A stretch of DNA of 64,000 nt from Alistipes sp. Lineage in GTDB: Bacteria; Bacteroidota; Bacteroidia; Bacteroidales; Rikenellaceae. The stretch spans positions 1-64,000 of the forward strand of contig JAFTVX010000004.1 of assembly GCA_017465575.1 (NCBI GenBank). The letters are read 5' to 3'. The first letter of the stretch is position 1, and the number at the start of each line of letters is the position of its first letter. The position numbers and the translations under genes were made by a program. The notes beneath the pieces were generated by a model, which saw only the letters and a list, made by a program, of their open reading frames with translations, was not told where the DNA came from and did no database searches. Of the stretch, positions 36,383 to 45,771 are shown one piece after another.

Positions 36383-39289
36383 TTAGTAGCAGAATACCTT
36401 CTCCTTTGCTACAATCTCGACTGTGCCGAGTGTCGAGAGGTAGTTGAGGTCGATATCGTTGGGGTCACCCAAGATAAGATAGGTGTAGGGACGATTCTTG
36501 ATCCACTCCTGCTGGAATGCAACAACATCGTCGAGCGTAAGCGTCTTAGCCTTTTCGTAGGCAGCCTTTGCTCGGTCGTCGGTCAAGCCCATAAGCTCGT
36601 TGCGGAGGAATGTGCTGATAACACCACGACCATCCAAACGGCGAGCCTCAACCGATTTGAGGTAGCTCTCCTTGGCAAGTGCAAAGGCGTTATCCGATAC
36701 GGGCATATTGTCCACGATGTCGGCAAAAGCCTCGATAGCCTGCTGCACCTTGTCGTTCTGTGTAGCGATATAGGTGGTGAAGTAGTAGGGCATACCTGCC
36801 TCGTAACCCTCGTACAAGCCTGCCGATGCCGAGTATGCCAAGCCACGAGCCTCGCGCATCTCCTGGAAGACGATAGAGTTCATACCGCCCGAGAAGTAGC
36901 TGTTGTAGAGCTCGATGATTGCATCGTTCTTAACATCGAACACCTCGCCACGGTTCGAAATCTGACGATAGTAAACCTGCTTTGCGGGGTAGGGCAAGAT
37001 AATTACACGATTCTCCGAGGTAGGCAAAATCTCGCGCTTAACCTTCATAGCCTCGGTCGAGATGGGCGCCTCTGCCACAGCGTGGTGCTCGGCGATAAGC
37101 TCCGAGATAGCATCGAGCGACGAAGGACCATAGTAGGTTACACGGTGCTCCAAATCGAAGAGACGAGCGATATGCTCCAAAAGTTCCTCGCTTGTCAACG
37201 CCTCGACCTCGGCATCCGACAATGTTACACGGTCGATAAACTCACTACCATAGAGCGCATACTGCGTGAGTGCCGAGAAGTTGGTCTGCTGGTTGAAGAG
37301 GCGGTTGTGGCGCGATTTGAGGAAGCTATCCTTGTAGTTCTGAAGGATTGCATCATCGCCAACGAGGTTGCGCAAGTAGCCCTCAACAAGAGCCATCGTA
37401 GCCTCTAAGTTCTCCTGCAAACCGCTGATATTGATGGTTGTCTGCTTGTTGTTCACAGAGACATACATCGACGAAGCGAGCTTGTACATCTGCGCCTTGA
37501 ACTCCTCCAATGACATATCCTTAGAGCCGAGCAACGCAGCATAGCCACGAGCAATGCTCATCGCTGGGTCGTAGTCGTTACCGAGGTTGAAGGTGTACGA
37601 AAGCTCGAAGAGGTCGTTAAGCTCATTCTTAGCATAGAGCAGCTCAACGCCCTCGGCCAACGCTTTGCGTGACATATCCTCGTCGAAGTTGATAAACTCA
37701 GCCTTCAAGGGCTCAACAACGCTCGTCTGCACCTCCTCCAAGAATGCCGAGCGGGCATCACGGTTGGTTGAGATAGGGGTAATCTGAGGCTTCTCAATCT
37801 TCTTCTGTGTGGTATCCTCGCCCTGACGCTTATAGATAATTGCGTAGTTGTCTGTACGAAGATTCTCCTTTGCCCAAGCCACGATATCCTCCTTTGTGAT
37901 ATTCTCGAGGCGCTTAAGCTCGTTAACTACGCTCTCCCACGACTGGTTGGCGATAAAGGCATCGACAAACATCTCGGCGCGCGAACGGTTGTTCTCCAAA
38001 CTATTCATCTCCCAGAGTTTGTTGTTGGCAATAGATGCATCGATAAGCGACTCATCCCACTCGCCACGGCAGAGCTTATCAATCTCGGCGAGGAGCAAAT
38101 CGCGTACCTCCTCGAGTGTCTGACCCTCCTTGGGTGAGCCCGAGAGAGCCACCTGACCATAGTCTACGCCAGGATATGCACCACCACGAGCCGAAAGAGT
38201 TAACTGCTTCTGGTTGATATCCACATCGATAAGACCGCACATGCCGTTCGATAGTATGCTGCTTACCAAGGGCAAGATATCAGCATCGGCGCTATTTTTG
38301 CCACCTGCCTGCCAAGCAATCTGCACGCTCTCCGACTCCTGACCCCATACGGTCTTTTCGCGAATCTTAGTGATAGGCTCGTCGCCAGCGTACTCAAACT
38401 TTGGAAGCTCGGCGTTAGGCTCCATATCGCCAAAGTACTTCTCGATGATGGCAATCATCTCGTCGGGATCGAAATCACCCGAAAGGCAGATAGCCATATT
38501 GTTGGGTACATAGTAGGTCTTGTAGAAGTTCTTGATATTGGTAATCGAGGGGTTCTTCAAGTGCTCCTGCTTGCCAAGCACGGTGTGCTGACCCGAGGGG
38601 TGGTTGGGGTAGAGAAGCTCCAACATACCATAGTATACCTTATTACCATCGCGCGTAAGCGACATATTGTACTCCTCGTATACAGTCTCCAACTCGGTGT
38701 GGAAGCCACGGATTACATTGTGCTTGAAGCGGTCGGCCTGCACCTTCGCCCAATTCTCAATTTGGTTTGAGGGGATATTCTCGACATAGACGGTCTCGTC
38801 CATCGAGGTCCAAGCATTTGTGCCCTCGGCACCGATTGCCGACATCAACTTGTCGTACTCGTTGGGGATAGAGAGCTTCGATGCCTCGTTCGAAATGCGG
38901 TCAATCTCGGCATAGATAGCCTTGCGCTCCGCCTCATCCTCGGTTACGCGATATACTTCGAACAATCGCTCAATCTCGTCCAAGAGTGGCTTCTCGGCAG
39001 CGTAGTCCGATGTGCCAAACTGCTCCGAGCCCTTGAACATAAGATGCTCGAAGTAGTGAGCAAGACCAGTTGTCTCGGCAGGGTCGTTCTTGGCACCTGC
39101 ACGCACGGCGATAAAGGTCTGAATGCGAGGCTCCTTGTCCAAAACCGACATATAGACCTTGAGTCCGTTATCGAGGGTGTAGATGCGAGCATTCATCGGG
39201 TCGCCATCGACACTCTCATAGCCCTTGTTGCAACCTACGGCAAGTGCCATAAGCAGAACAAGCGAAAGAAAATAAAACAGCTTTTTCAT
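36383..39289 (-). CDS. M16 (insulinase-type) metalloprotease lipoprotein
   Basis: 968 residues. Lipobox AVGC (C20). Zinc site H78-x-x-E81-H82 (AHYFEHLMFKG) with the downstream Glu-rich ETVYEEYN providing the third ligand. Two M16 repeats, the C-terminal half inactive as usual. Periplasmic or outer-membrane peptide degradation is expected. Third gene of an operon-like group after the symporter and the iron-dependent dehydrogenase (33 bases downstream of the latter). Confidence 0.94.
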   Translation of the reverse strand: MKKLFYFLSLVLLMALAVGCNKGYESVDGDPMNARIYTLDNGLKVYMSVLDKEPRIQTFIAVRAGAKNDPAETTGLAHYFEHLMFKGSEQFGTSDYAAEKPLLDEIERLFEVYRVTEDEAERKAIYAEIDRISNEASKLSIPNEYDKLMSAIGAEGTNAWTSMDETVYVENIPSNQIENWAKVQADRFKHNVIRGFHTELETVYEEYNMSLTRDGNKVYYGMLELLYPNHPSGQHTVLGKQEHLKNPSITNIKNFYKTYYVPNNMAICLSGDFDPDEMIAIIEKYFGDMEPNAELPKFEYAGDEPITKIREKTVWGQESESVQIAWQAGGKNSADADILPLVSSILSNGMCGLIDVDINQKQLTLSARGGAYPGVDYGQVALSGSPKEGQTLEEVRDLLLAEIDKLCRGEWDESLIDASIANNKLWEMNSLENNRSRAEMFVDAFIANQSWESVVNELKRLENITKEDIVAWAKENLRTDNYAIIYKRQGEDTTQKKIEKPQITPISTNRDARSAFLEEVQTSVVEPLKAEFINFDEDMSRKALAEGVELLYAKNELNDLFELSYTFNLGNDYDPAMSIARGYAALLGSKDMSLEEFKAQMYKLASSMYVSVNNKQTTINISGLQENLEATMALVEGYLRNLVGDDAILQNYKDSFLKSRHNRLFNQQTNFSALTQYALYGSEFIDRVTLSDAEVEALTSEELLEHIARLFDLEHRVTYYGPSSLDAISELIAEHHAVAEAPISTEAMKVKREILPTSENRVIILPYPAKQVYYRQISNRGEVFDVKNDAIIELYNSYFSGGMNSIVFQEMREARGLAYSASAGLYEGYEAGMPYYFTTYIATQNDKVQQAIEAFADIVDNMPVSDNAFALAKESYLKSVEARRLDGRGVISTFLRNELMGLTDDRAKAAYEKAKTLTLDDVVAFQQEWIKNRPYTYLILGDPNDIDLNYLSTLGTVEIVAKEKVFCY

Positions 39290-39322
39290 ATTTTTAGAGT
39301 TTTAGGTTTTTATGTTCGTCTC

Positions 39323-40492
39323 TTAAATACACATCTCGAAGATGCGCTCTACATCCTCGGGCTCCAAGGTCTTGAAACCACGGATTGCTCCATAGCGACA
39401 CGCCTTGCGTGCCATCACGGCAAAGTCCTCACGCTTTATACCCACCTTGGTAAAGCTATCGGGAAGGTTGAGCGTTACGGACATAAACTCGCGCATACGC
39501 TCGATGCACTCCTTGGCAATCGCCATAGGCTCACCCTTGGGGTCGATGCCAAAGACATTTACGCCAAGCGAGACATAGCGGTAGGCGTTGCTCTCCTCCA
39601 AGCAGTACTCCATCCAGCGGGGTGTGAGGATTGCCAAGCCGTGGCCGTGTGCGATGTCGTAGATTGCCGAGAGCTCGTGCTCCATAGGGTGGCAGCTCCA
39701 CGCCTTGCGGCGACCGCCGTTGATAAAGCCGTTGATAGCCCACGATGAGCACCACATAAGGTTGGCGCGTGCCTCGTAGTTCTCGGGCTCGGCAATGGCG
39801 ATGGGCGCATACTTAACGATAGTTTTGAGCATCGCCTCCATCATCGAGTCGAGCATAAAGAGGTCGTCGTTGAGGTTGAAATATACCTCCAAGATGTGCG
39901 ACATCATATCGGCAGCACCGCAAGCGGTCTGATAGGGGCTAACGGTATAGGTGAGTGTGGGGTCGAGGAACGACACCTTGGGCAACATAGGCGCTGCCAT
40001 ACGACCTAACTTGTCTTGTGTCTCGAGGTTGGTGATTACGCCACCTGCATCCATCTCCGAGCCTGTGGCAGAGAGGGTTAGGATTGTTACGATGGGCAAT
40101 GCACGCTCGATAGGCTTGGCATTTGCACCGAAAAACTCCCACGCATCGTGCTCAACACAAGCACCTGCCGCCATAAACTTCGTAGCATCGATGGTTGAGC
40201 CACCGCCCACAGCGAGCAATACATCGATATTATGCTCCTTGCACATCTCGACGCCCTTGCGCACGGATGTGATGCGGGGGTTAGGCTCGATGCCCGAGAG
40301 CTCGAAAACGGTGCAGTCAGCAGCCTTGAGCTCTGCCATCACACGGTCGTAGAGTCCCGAACGCTTGATTGAGCCACCGCCATAGGTGAGCAACACTCGC
40401 TTGCCGAATTTAAGTATTTCGGGTGCAAGGTTGCCCAACTGGTTCTCTCCAAAATATACCTTTACGGGTATGTCGTATACAAAATTATTCAT
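39323..40492 (-). CDS. Iron-containing alcohol dehydrogenase (YqhD/BdhA type)
   Basis: 389 residues. NAD(P)H-dependent reduction of aldehydes. Dinucleotide motif GGGSTIDATKFMA near 95-107; iron ligands within HPMEHELSAIYDIAHGHGLA (two His of HxxxH and the later HGHG). The dimer is cytoplasmic. Physiological aldehyde unknown. Lies 11 bases after the symporter gene. Confidence 0.94.
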   Translation of the reverse strand: MNNFVYDIPVKVYFGENQLGNLAPEILKFGKRVLLTYGGGSIKRSGLYDRVMAELKAADCTVFELSGIEPNPRITSVRKGVEMCKEHNIDVLLAVGGGSTIDATKFMAAGACVEHDAWEFFGANAKPIERALPIVTILTLSATGSEMDAGGVITNLETQDKLGRMAAPMLPKVSFLDPTLTYTVSPYQTACGAADMMSHILEVYFNLNDDLFMLDSMMEAMLKTIVKYAPIAIAEPENYEARANLMWCSSWAINGFINGGRRKAWSCHPMEHELSAIYDIAHGHGLAILTPRWMEYCLEESNAYRYVSLGVNVFGIDPKGEPMAIAKECIERMREFMSVTLNLPDSFTKVGIKREDFAVMARKACRYGAIRGFKTLEPEDVERIFEMCI

Positions 40493-40503
40493 AAGGCTTT
40501 AAG

Positions 40504-41724
40504 TTAATCTCTTTTCACGAAACGGTCGACAACGGCGGCACAAGCGGCATCGCCAGTGATGTTGAGCGTTGTACGAATCATATCGAAGATACGGTCGAGG
40601 GCGTAGAAGAGAGGTAGACCCTCCAATGGTATGCCCGCAGCAACTAACACCGCAGCAGCCAAGAGGGTAGGGCCAGGAACACCTGCCTGACCGATAGCAC
40701 CGAGGGTGCAGACAATGGTGATAGAGGTGTAATCTGCCATCGTAAGGTCGATGCCGTAGAACTGCGCAAAGAAGATTGCGAGCATAGCGTAGTAGATAGC
40801 GTTACCCGACATATTGATTGTTGCGCCCAACGGAAGAACAAAGCCCGATGTCTGCTTCGAGATGCCCATCTCGTCGCACGCCTCCATATTTACGGGGAGC
40901 GTAGCGAGTGACGATGCGGTAGAGAACGACACCACCTGTGGCTTAATCATAGCACGGAAGTAGTCCTTGAGCTTAACGCGCGAGAAGAGGAAGATGGTCA
41001 AGGGGTAGAGACCCAAGCCGATGATAAGCACGGCGATAAGGTCGAGCCACAAGACATTTGCCACCTGCAACAGCACATCGAAACCGAAGGTGCCCGTAGC
41101 ATCGGCGATAAGACCAAAGACACCAAGGGGTGCTACGAGCATCACCTTGCCGATGCACCAGATAAGCGCCTCGAGAATGGTGTTGAGACCATTAACAACC
41201 TTCTGACGGCGCTCCGAAGCGAGTGTCGAGATGCCGAAGCCGAGAAAGAGACCGAAGATGATAATCTGCAAAATATCGCCCGTGGCAAGTGCCTCGATGG
41301 GGTTCTCGGGAATCATACCGATGACCGTCTGCCAGAAGCCTGCGCTCTCGGGGGCTGCCGACGAGGCAACACCCTGACCCGCCTCGTTGATAGCGGCGAT
41401 GCCCGCAGCATCGACATTTGAGCCGGGCTCAAAGACTACAGCTAAGACGAGGGCTACGATGATTGCAATAAGCGTGGTAATCATCATATAGGCGATGCTG
41501 ATACCGCCCACCAAGCCTGCAGAGCGTGTCTCGCCGAGGGCTGCTGCACCGCTGATAATCGAGACGGCAACCAAGGGCACAACGAGCATCTTGATAAGCT
41601 GAATAAAGAGGTCGCCCAAGGGCTTAAACATCGAGGCCTCGGGACCCATAATTGCGCCCACAACGATACCGATAGCCATCGCTATGATAATCCAGACGCC
41701 TACATTCTTAAGTAACTTTTTCAT
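40504..41724 (-). CDS. Dicarboxylate/amino acid:cation symporter (DAACS family)
   Basis: 406 residues with about eight membrane segments and two re-entrant loops. Diagnostic serine-rich loop FSTASSLATLPVNMEA and NMSGNAIYYAM motif. Imports succinate-like dicarboxylates or Glu/Asp with sodium or protons. Heads the group with the alcohol dehydrogenase and M16 protease. Substrate is not assignable from sequence. Confidence 0.94.
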   Translation of the reverse strand: MKKLLKNVGVWIIIAMAIGIVVGAIMGPEASMFKPLGDLFIQLIKMLVVPLVAVSIISGAAALGETRSAGLVGGISIAYMMITTLIAIIVALVLAVVFEPGSNVDAAGIAAINEAGQGVASSAAPESAGFWQTVIGMIPENPIEALATGDILQIIIFGLFLGFGISTLASERRQKVVNGLNTILEALIWCIGKVMLVAPLGVFGLIADATGTFGFDVLLQVANVLWLDLIAVLIIGLGLYPLTIFLFSRVKLKDYFRAMIKPQVVSFSTASSLATLPVNMEACDEMGISKQTSGFVLPLGATINMSGNAIYYAMLAIFFAQFYGIDLTMADYTSITIVCTLGAIGQAGVPGPTLLAAAVLVAAGIPLEGLPLFYALDRIFDMIRTTLNITGDAACAAVVDRFVKRD

Positions 41725-41877
41725 TATATCGAAGAATTTTTGATTAAAATCATCTCCCTTTCAACCTACAAAGTTAGCATTTTGCACCATATATGCAAAG
41801 CATAGAGCAAAAATTGTTCTTATGGTCGCTGCGATTATCCTTATTTTTTTGTACATTTGTGAAAAATATGGAATAGG

Positions 41878-42591
41878 ATGGAACAGAAGAAAAAGAAGAT
41901 AGTTGTCTTTACGGGTGCTGGTGTGAGTGCCGATAGCGGTATCGCCACCTTCCGTGATTCAGATGGTCTTTGGGCTAACTACCGCATCGAGGATGTATGC
42001 ACCCCCGAGGCGTTGGTGCATAATCGTGCGCAGGTCGTCGAGTTCTACAATCTTCGTCGTCGTGAGTCGCTTACCAAAAAGCCCAACGAGGGTCACCTTG
42101 CCATCGCCTCGATGGAGGAGTGGGCTGATGTTGAAGTCGTTACGCAGAATGTCGATAACCTCCACGAACAGGCTGGCTCATCGCGTGTTACGCACCTCCA
42201 CGGCGAGTTGATGAAGCTACGCTCGGAGCGCAACCCCGACCTTATCTACGATATTAACGGCTGGGAGCAGAAGTTGGATGCCTGCGCAGAGGATGGCACA
42301 CTGCTTCGACCTCATATCGTCTTCTTTGGTGAGTCGGTGCCTATGTTCGATACGGCGTGCAAGATTGTTGCTTCGGCAGATGTTCTTGTTGTCGTTGGCA
42401 CCTCGTTGGCTGTATATCCCGCAGCCTCGCTGGTCTACTATGTGCGCGACCGCCAAGTGCCTATCTATCTTGTCGACCCAGGCAACCCCGATACCGCAAT
42501 GATTCGTAATCCACTCTACCATATCAAGGAGCGTGGCGCAGTGGGTGTTCCACAACTTGTAGCGCAACTAAAGGATGAGCTTACGAAGTAG
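41878..42591 (+). CDS. Sirtuin-type NAD-dependent deacylase without zinc cysteines
   Basis: 237 residues. NAD motifs GAGVSADSGIATFRDSDGLW, TQNVDNLHEQAG and catalytic His in HLHGEL. Where most sirtuins carry two CxxC pairs, this has ELMKLRSERNPDLIYDINGW and only one Cys, so the zinc ribbon is lost or replaced; this occurs in other Bacteroidota homologues. Removes acyl groups from lysines. A TACATTTG -7 motif is near 41850. The 3' end overlaps the next gene by 17 bases. Confidence 0.92.
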   Translation: MEQKKKKIVVFTGAGVSADSGIATFRDSDGLWANYRIEDVCTPEALVHNRAQVVEFYNLRRRESLTKKPNEGHLAIASMEEWADVEVVTQNVDNLHEQAGSSRVTHLHGELMKLRSERNPDLIYDINGWEQKLDACAEDGTLLRPHIVFFGESVPMFDTACKIVASADVLVVVGTSLAVYPAASLVYYVRDRQVPIYLVDPGNPDTAMIRNPLYHIKERGAVGVPQLVAQLKDELTK

Positions 42592-43093
42592 GGTGGCCGA
42601 GCGCGCCAAGGAGCTGTTGGCATTTTGCGCCAAGGAGGGCTATAATACCGAGATAGCCCTCTTTGTCGATTTGTCGCGCCACTCGGGTCGTAGGCGCTTT
42701 GTTGCTTGGAGTTTCAAGGAGCAAAAGGCGATATTCTGCTGCCCCGTAAGCCACGGCAGTGGCTCGCCAAAGTCGCACCAACGCTCCGCCTATGCTCGCC
42801 TCTCGAACCTCGACGGCTCGCACCTCTCGTCTATTGGTCGTGCCCTTGTTGCCGAACGCTACGAGGGTCGCTACGGCATCGCCTACCGCCTTGATGGACT
42901 GGACGAAACAAATAGCAATCTCCGAAGCCGTTGCGTTGTTCTCCACGGCTGGGAACACACAACCTCTTTTCCCATCTTTCCTATTGCCACGGTTGGCAGT
43001 TTCGGCTGCCCTGTCCTCTCTCGAAAGATGATGTGTCGTTTGGATAAAATACTAAATCAGCACAATGGGGTAGTTATTGATATATTTAAGTGA
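42575..43093 (+). CDS. Murein L,D-transpeptidase catalytic-domain protein
   Basis: 172 residues, catalytic domain only. Shows H124 in VLHGWEH and nucleophile C145 in SFGCPVLS, matching YkuD-related L,D-transpeptidases that form 3-3 peptidoglycan crosslinks or attach proteins. No signal peptide is visible and the start overlaps the sirtuin gene, so export is unexplained; the protein may act in the cytoplasm or use a non-classical route. Good RBS is lacking; translation coupling is likely. Confidence 0.85.
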   Translation: MSLRSRVAERAKELLAFCAKEGYNTEIALFVDLSRHSGRRRFVAWSFKEQKAIFCCPVSHGSGSPKSHQRSAYARLSNLDGSHLSSIGRALVAERYEGRYGIAYRLDGLDETNSNLRSRCVVLHGWEHTTSFPIFPIATVGSFGCPVLSRKMMCRLDKILNQHNGVVIDIFK

Positions 43094-43097
43094 TTAA

Positions 43098-43128
43098 TTG
43101 GTTATTTGCGAATAATTCCTTACATTTG
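43098..43128 (+). promoter_or_regulatory. Promoter for structured RNA copy 2
   Basis: TTG (43098-43100), 20 bases, TACATTTG (43121-43128). Predicted start near 43135. Confidence 0.75.
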
Positions 43129-43134
43129 CATAAA

Positions 43135-43372
43135 TTAAAATTTAATTGTTTTGCCTATGAAGCATAGCGTATAGTTGATACGCACAATTTAGACATATTT
43201 GGAAAAGCGTTTTAGCTTTTATTCTGCTGCTCAGAAAGTTTGGCGACTAAAAAGACAGAAGGAATAATTGTTGAGATGCTCACGCTATGCGTGGGCTCTT
43301 CGTTGTATTATTCTGTCGGGTTACGCCAAACACCTCTGAGCGGGAGTACAACTTAGTCCCGCGCTTTTTTTT
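43135..43372 (+). ncRNA. Structured RNA, copy 2 of 3
   Basis: GCGTAT/ATACGC hairpin (43167-43183), ACATATT (43193-43199), AAAGC/GCTTT hairpin, then nested stems CTCAGA/TCTGAG (43230-43235, 43335-43340), TTTGGCG/CGCCAAA (43239-43245, 43324-43330) and GACAGAA/TTCTGTC (43254-43260, 43311-43317), topped by an 8-bp GC-rich hairpin with TAT loop (43278-43296). The inner stem is followed by GGGTTA. Ends in GCGGGA/TCCCGC (43340-43362) plus a T8-tract. No coding frame fits. Same plan as copies 1 and 3. Confidence 0.8.
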
Positions 43373-43431
43373 GTGCGTATATCAATCAGTTGGGGCATAT
43401 CTGAATGTAGAATATAAATCAAATGTTAAAT

Positions 43432-43797
43432 ATGAAAAAGCTATTAATGCCCTTCGTGGTAGCCATTATCGCAATCGTTTCATCAAGCTGTTCCGTATCA
43501 TCTTATATGACGCAGAATACAAATGTAAATCAGACTAATGTGGTTTTGAGTGAGGCTAATTTCCATATAGTCAAAACAGTAAGTGCCGATGTTTCGCAGA
43601 CCTATGTATTTGGTATCGGAGGTATCAGCAAGCGAGCACTGAAAAATAATGCAGTATCTGAATTGACAAAGAAAGCAGAACTTACAGGTTCTCAGGCATT
43701 GGTGAATATCACTCTTCACGAGGATTTCAAAACAATATTATTCGTCAATAAGAGGACTATCCGTGCTCACGGCACAGTAGTCGAGTTTGAGAAATAG
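43432..43797 (+). CDS. DUF6567 family small lipoprotein
   Basis: 121 residues from ATG 43432 (an ATG three codons earlier at 43423 is also possible). Signal peptide and lipobox (SSSC). Mature part is about 100 residues with the family's GIGG..KRALKNNAVSEL block and a beta-strand end (IRAHGTVVEFEK). Function unknown; envelope-associated. Lies about 60 bases after RNA copy 2, on the same strand, beyond its terminator. Followed by a strong hairpin. Confidence 0.8.
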   Translation: MKKLLMPFVVAIIAIVSSSCSVSSYMTQNTNVNQTNVVLSEANFHIVKTVSADVSQTYVFGIGGISKRALKNNAVSELTKKAELTGSQALVNITLHEDFKTILFVNKRTIRAHGTVVEFEK

Positions 43798-43822
43798 GCG
43801 ATATAAGCTAAACAGAGTGAGA

Positions 43823-43867
43823 GCAAGGTGGTTTTGGATATTTTTGTATAGTCCAAAACCACCTTGC
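43823..43867 (+). terminator. Hairpin after DUF6567 gene
   Basis: A 16-bp perfect stem (43823-43838 with 43852-43867) around a 13-base loop; no T-run, so it may act as an mRNA stabiliser rather than a classical terminator. Confidence 0.65.
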
Positions 43868-44032
43868 CAATTACGAAAGAGCTTTAATGGTTGTTGGTTT
43901 TTAAGACCTTAGGACTTTGAGACTTTAGGACCATAGGATTTTTTCTTATCTTCCTATCGTCTTACTTGTCTTATCGTTTTAAGAGTTCTCCTTGCTCTCG
44001 ATGCTCTTATCATCGCAAGATTATTATCAGTT

Positions 44033-44154
44033 GTTACAATGAGTTAATATGAGTTACAATGGGTTAATATGATTTTAGATTGGTATATGTTTTATATAAA
44101 GCCTCTATAAAACATTTTAACTCATTTTAACACATCGTAACCCATTTTAACCCA
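44033..44154. repeat. 10-bp phased repeat, locus 3 (inverted pair)
   Basis: Forward units GAGTTAATAT, GAGTTACAAT, GGGTTAATAT at 44041-44070. The reverse complement units GGGTTAAAAT, GGGTTACGAT, GTGTTAAAAT, GAGTTAAAAT are at 44113-44154. The two arms could pair across an AT-rich middle. Confidence 0.75.
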
Positions 44155-44186
44155 CTGCTTTTTTAGCAACGCTTATACAGAAAAAT

Positions 44187-44214
44187 AAAGGGGACTGCCG
44201 AAGCAATCCCCTTT
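44187..44214 (-). terminator. Terminator of the 289-residue lipoprotein gene
   Basis: AAAGGGGA pairs with TCCCCTTT; the minus strand continues into TTTATTTTT. Confidence 0.85.
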
Positions 44215-44251
44215 GTGTTAGTGTTTTAGACAAAACTATATAAAGTTGTTT

Positions 44252-45121
44252 TTATAGGCTATTTAGCTCTATCATTGTGTCGCTATCTAATGAGATATCG
44301 TTGCTCGATGACTCGCCAAAATCATCGAAATAGCTCTCCTCTTCGATGGCGGTGGAAATCCTCTTTCCGACTGTCGTTACTTGCTCCTTAACCTCGCTGC
44401 TTATCTGCTCGATTTCCTCGACAAAGGTGGCACTCTCCGCCTCGAGTTCTGCCTCAAACTCCTCGACAAAACTCTCAACTTGGCTCTCGGTCTCTGCCGA
44501 CCACGACTCAATCTCTTGCTCCCAGTTGCCGACTACCTCTTCGTAGTCGATACTCTGAAACTCCTCGATAAGTGTCTCGACTGCAGATCCGATATTTTGA
44601 CGAATTTCCTCTACTTCGGTAACTCTCTCGATAAGCGATACTACACGCTGATAGGAGTATCTATCCTCGGCATTGAGCGAGAATGTTGCTTGGCTCTCGC
44701 TAATGATATTGTCCGCAAAGATTAGCACCTCGGCAATGTCGGGTGTTCCAATTCGGTTATTTGCACGATAGCGGTGGTGAACACGCCAACCGATAAACTC
44801 ACCCTCGTTGAGGCTGTCGGCACGCTCTGCGATAAATTTTGCACGCTCACTTATCTTGTCGGCGCTCTTGAACATCGAGATAATACCGCCGTTCTCCTCA
44901 ATCTCGATAATCTCTGCCGCAGCCGAGAGTATTTGAGGGTCGGTATATTTCGATAGAAATGCGCTATCGATGGTGGTTTCTATTGCCTCGTAACTATCTG
45001 GCACATAGAGCATCTGCTTAACCTCTTTCGCTGCCAATCGCTCGGCACGAGGCAATAGCAACGCCTCGCTTGTGCAAGATGTGGCAACGAGTAGTAGGGT
45101 GGCGAAAAGTAGTCGTTTCAT
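44252..45121 (-). CDS. Acidic helical lipoprotein, unknown function
   Basis: 289 residues; lipobox ATSC (C16). The first half is mixed alpha/beta (VKQMLYVPDSYEAIETTID, FIGWRVHHRYRANN). The second half is long, very acidic, Glu/Ser-rich helix, probably coiled coil (VESFVEEFEAELEAESA). No family recognised. Follows a 188-residue exported protein by 11 bases; both are likely periplasmic. Confidence 0.75.
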   Translation of the reverse strand: MKRLLFATLLLVATSCTSEALLLPRAERLAAKEVKQMLYVPDSYEAIETTIDSAFLSKYTDPQILSAAAEIIEIEENGGIISMFKSADKISERAKFIAERADSLNEGEFIGWRVHHRYRANNRIGTPDIAEVLIFADNIISESQATFSLNAEDRYSYQRVVSLIERVTEVEEIRQNIGSAVETLIEEFQSIDYEEVVGNWEQEIESWSAETESQVESFVEEFEAELEAESATFVEEIEQISSEVKEQVTTVGKRISTAIEEESYFDDFGESSSNDISLDSDTMIELNSL

Positions 45122-45132
45122 AGTCGGTAGCT

Positions 45133-45699
45133 TTAGATCTCCTCAAGGTCAGATTTGCGAACACTCTCCTTATTGGCATTATCGGTGTAGACGATACGAA
45201 TAGCACCATTCAAATACTTCTCGGTCTTTACGATTCTTACCTCGATAGAGCCTTGTGGTAATTTCCATACAGCAAAGTAGTTGCACTCGCCATCGTTAAT
45301 AGCGTTCATTTTAAACCAAGGATCATCTCCGATATATGTCGAAAACTCCTTCTTAATAGTTGTGGGTCTGCCATACTTCTCGCTATATAGGTCTATATAG
45401 CCGTTGAACGATGACTCCAGTACGCTCCAAGTATCGGTTGCAGGGAAGATGGCTGCAACGCGCCAAATCATATTGTCATCATCGCCAACAAGCGCAATAA
45501 GACATTCGTTGCGTAGGAACTTGCCACGATAGGCATTTGTGCCTACCTTCGTAAATCCCTCTGCTACAAGCTGATTACCAAATGCCGAGAGGCTACCATC
45601 AATGGGTATGCCCTTGAAGGTGAAGTGGTCGGCTTGCTGTGCCGAGATAGTGCCAACGGCAAAAATCGATGCGATAAATAGTGTAAGTAGTCTCTTCAT
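45133..45699 (-). CDS. Exported protein of unknown function
   Basis: 188 residues. N-terminal signal peptide (FIASIFAVGTISAQQ). The mature part begins FTFKGIPIDGSL and contains YRGKFLRNECLIALVGDDDN, an EKYGRP turn and a C-terminal KTEKYLNGAIRIVYTDNANK. The pattern is like Bacteroidota periplasmic proteins of unknown role. Co-transcribed with the following lipoprotein. Confidence 0.75.
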   Translation of the reverse strand: MKRLLTLFIASIFAVGTISAQQADHFTFKGIPIDGSLSAFGNQLVAEGFTKVGTNAYRGKFLRNECLIALVGDDDNMIWRVAAIFPATDTWSVLESSFNGYIDLYSEKYGRPTTIKKEFSTYIGDDPWFKMNAINDGECNYFAVWKLPQGSIEVRIVKTEKYLNGAIRIVYTDNANKESVRKSDLEEI

Positions 45700-45727
45700 A
45701 GCGGTTGCGTTTTAAGGGTAAATATAA

Positions 45728-45763
45728 TAAAGGCTACTACGCCCAATAGGTGCATAGTAGCCC
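45728..45763 (-). terminator. Terminator of meaB
   Basis: GGCTACTA pairs with TAGTAGCC (45732-45762); the minus strand then reads TTTATTAT. Confidence 0.8.
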
Positions 45764-45771
45764 AGTATGTT

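Larger units (their letters stand above)
43868..44251. other. Intergenic region with phased repeats
   Basis: Contains short direct repeats such as ACCTTAGGACTTTGAGACTT, the 10-bp repeats described separately, and a terminator. No gene or RNA is recognised. Confidence 0.6.

Noticed and set aside
43135..43372. Retron or diversity-generating element
   Set aside because: No reverse transcriptase gene near any of the three RNA copies.
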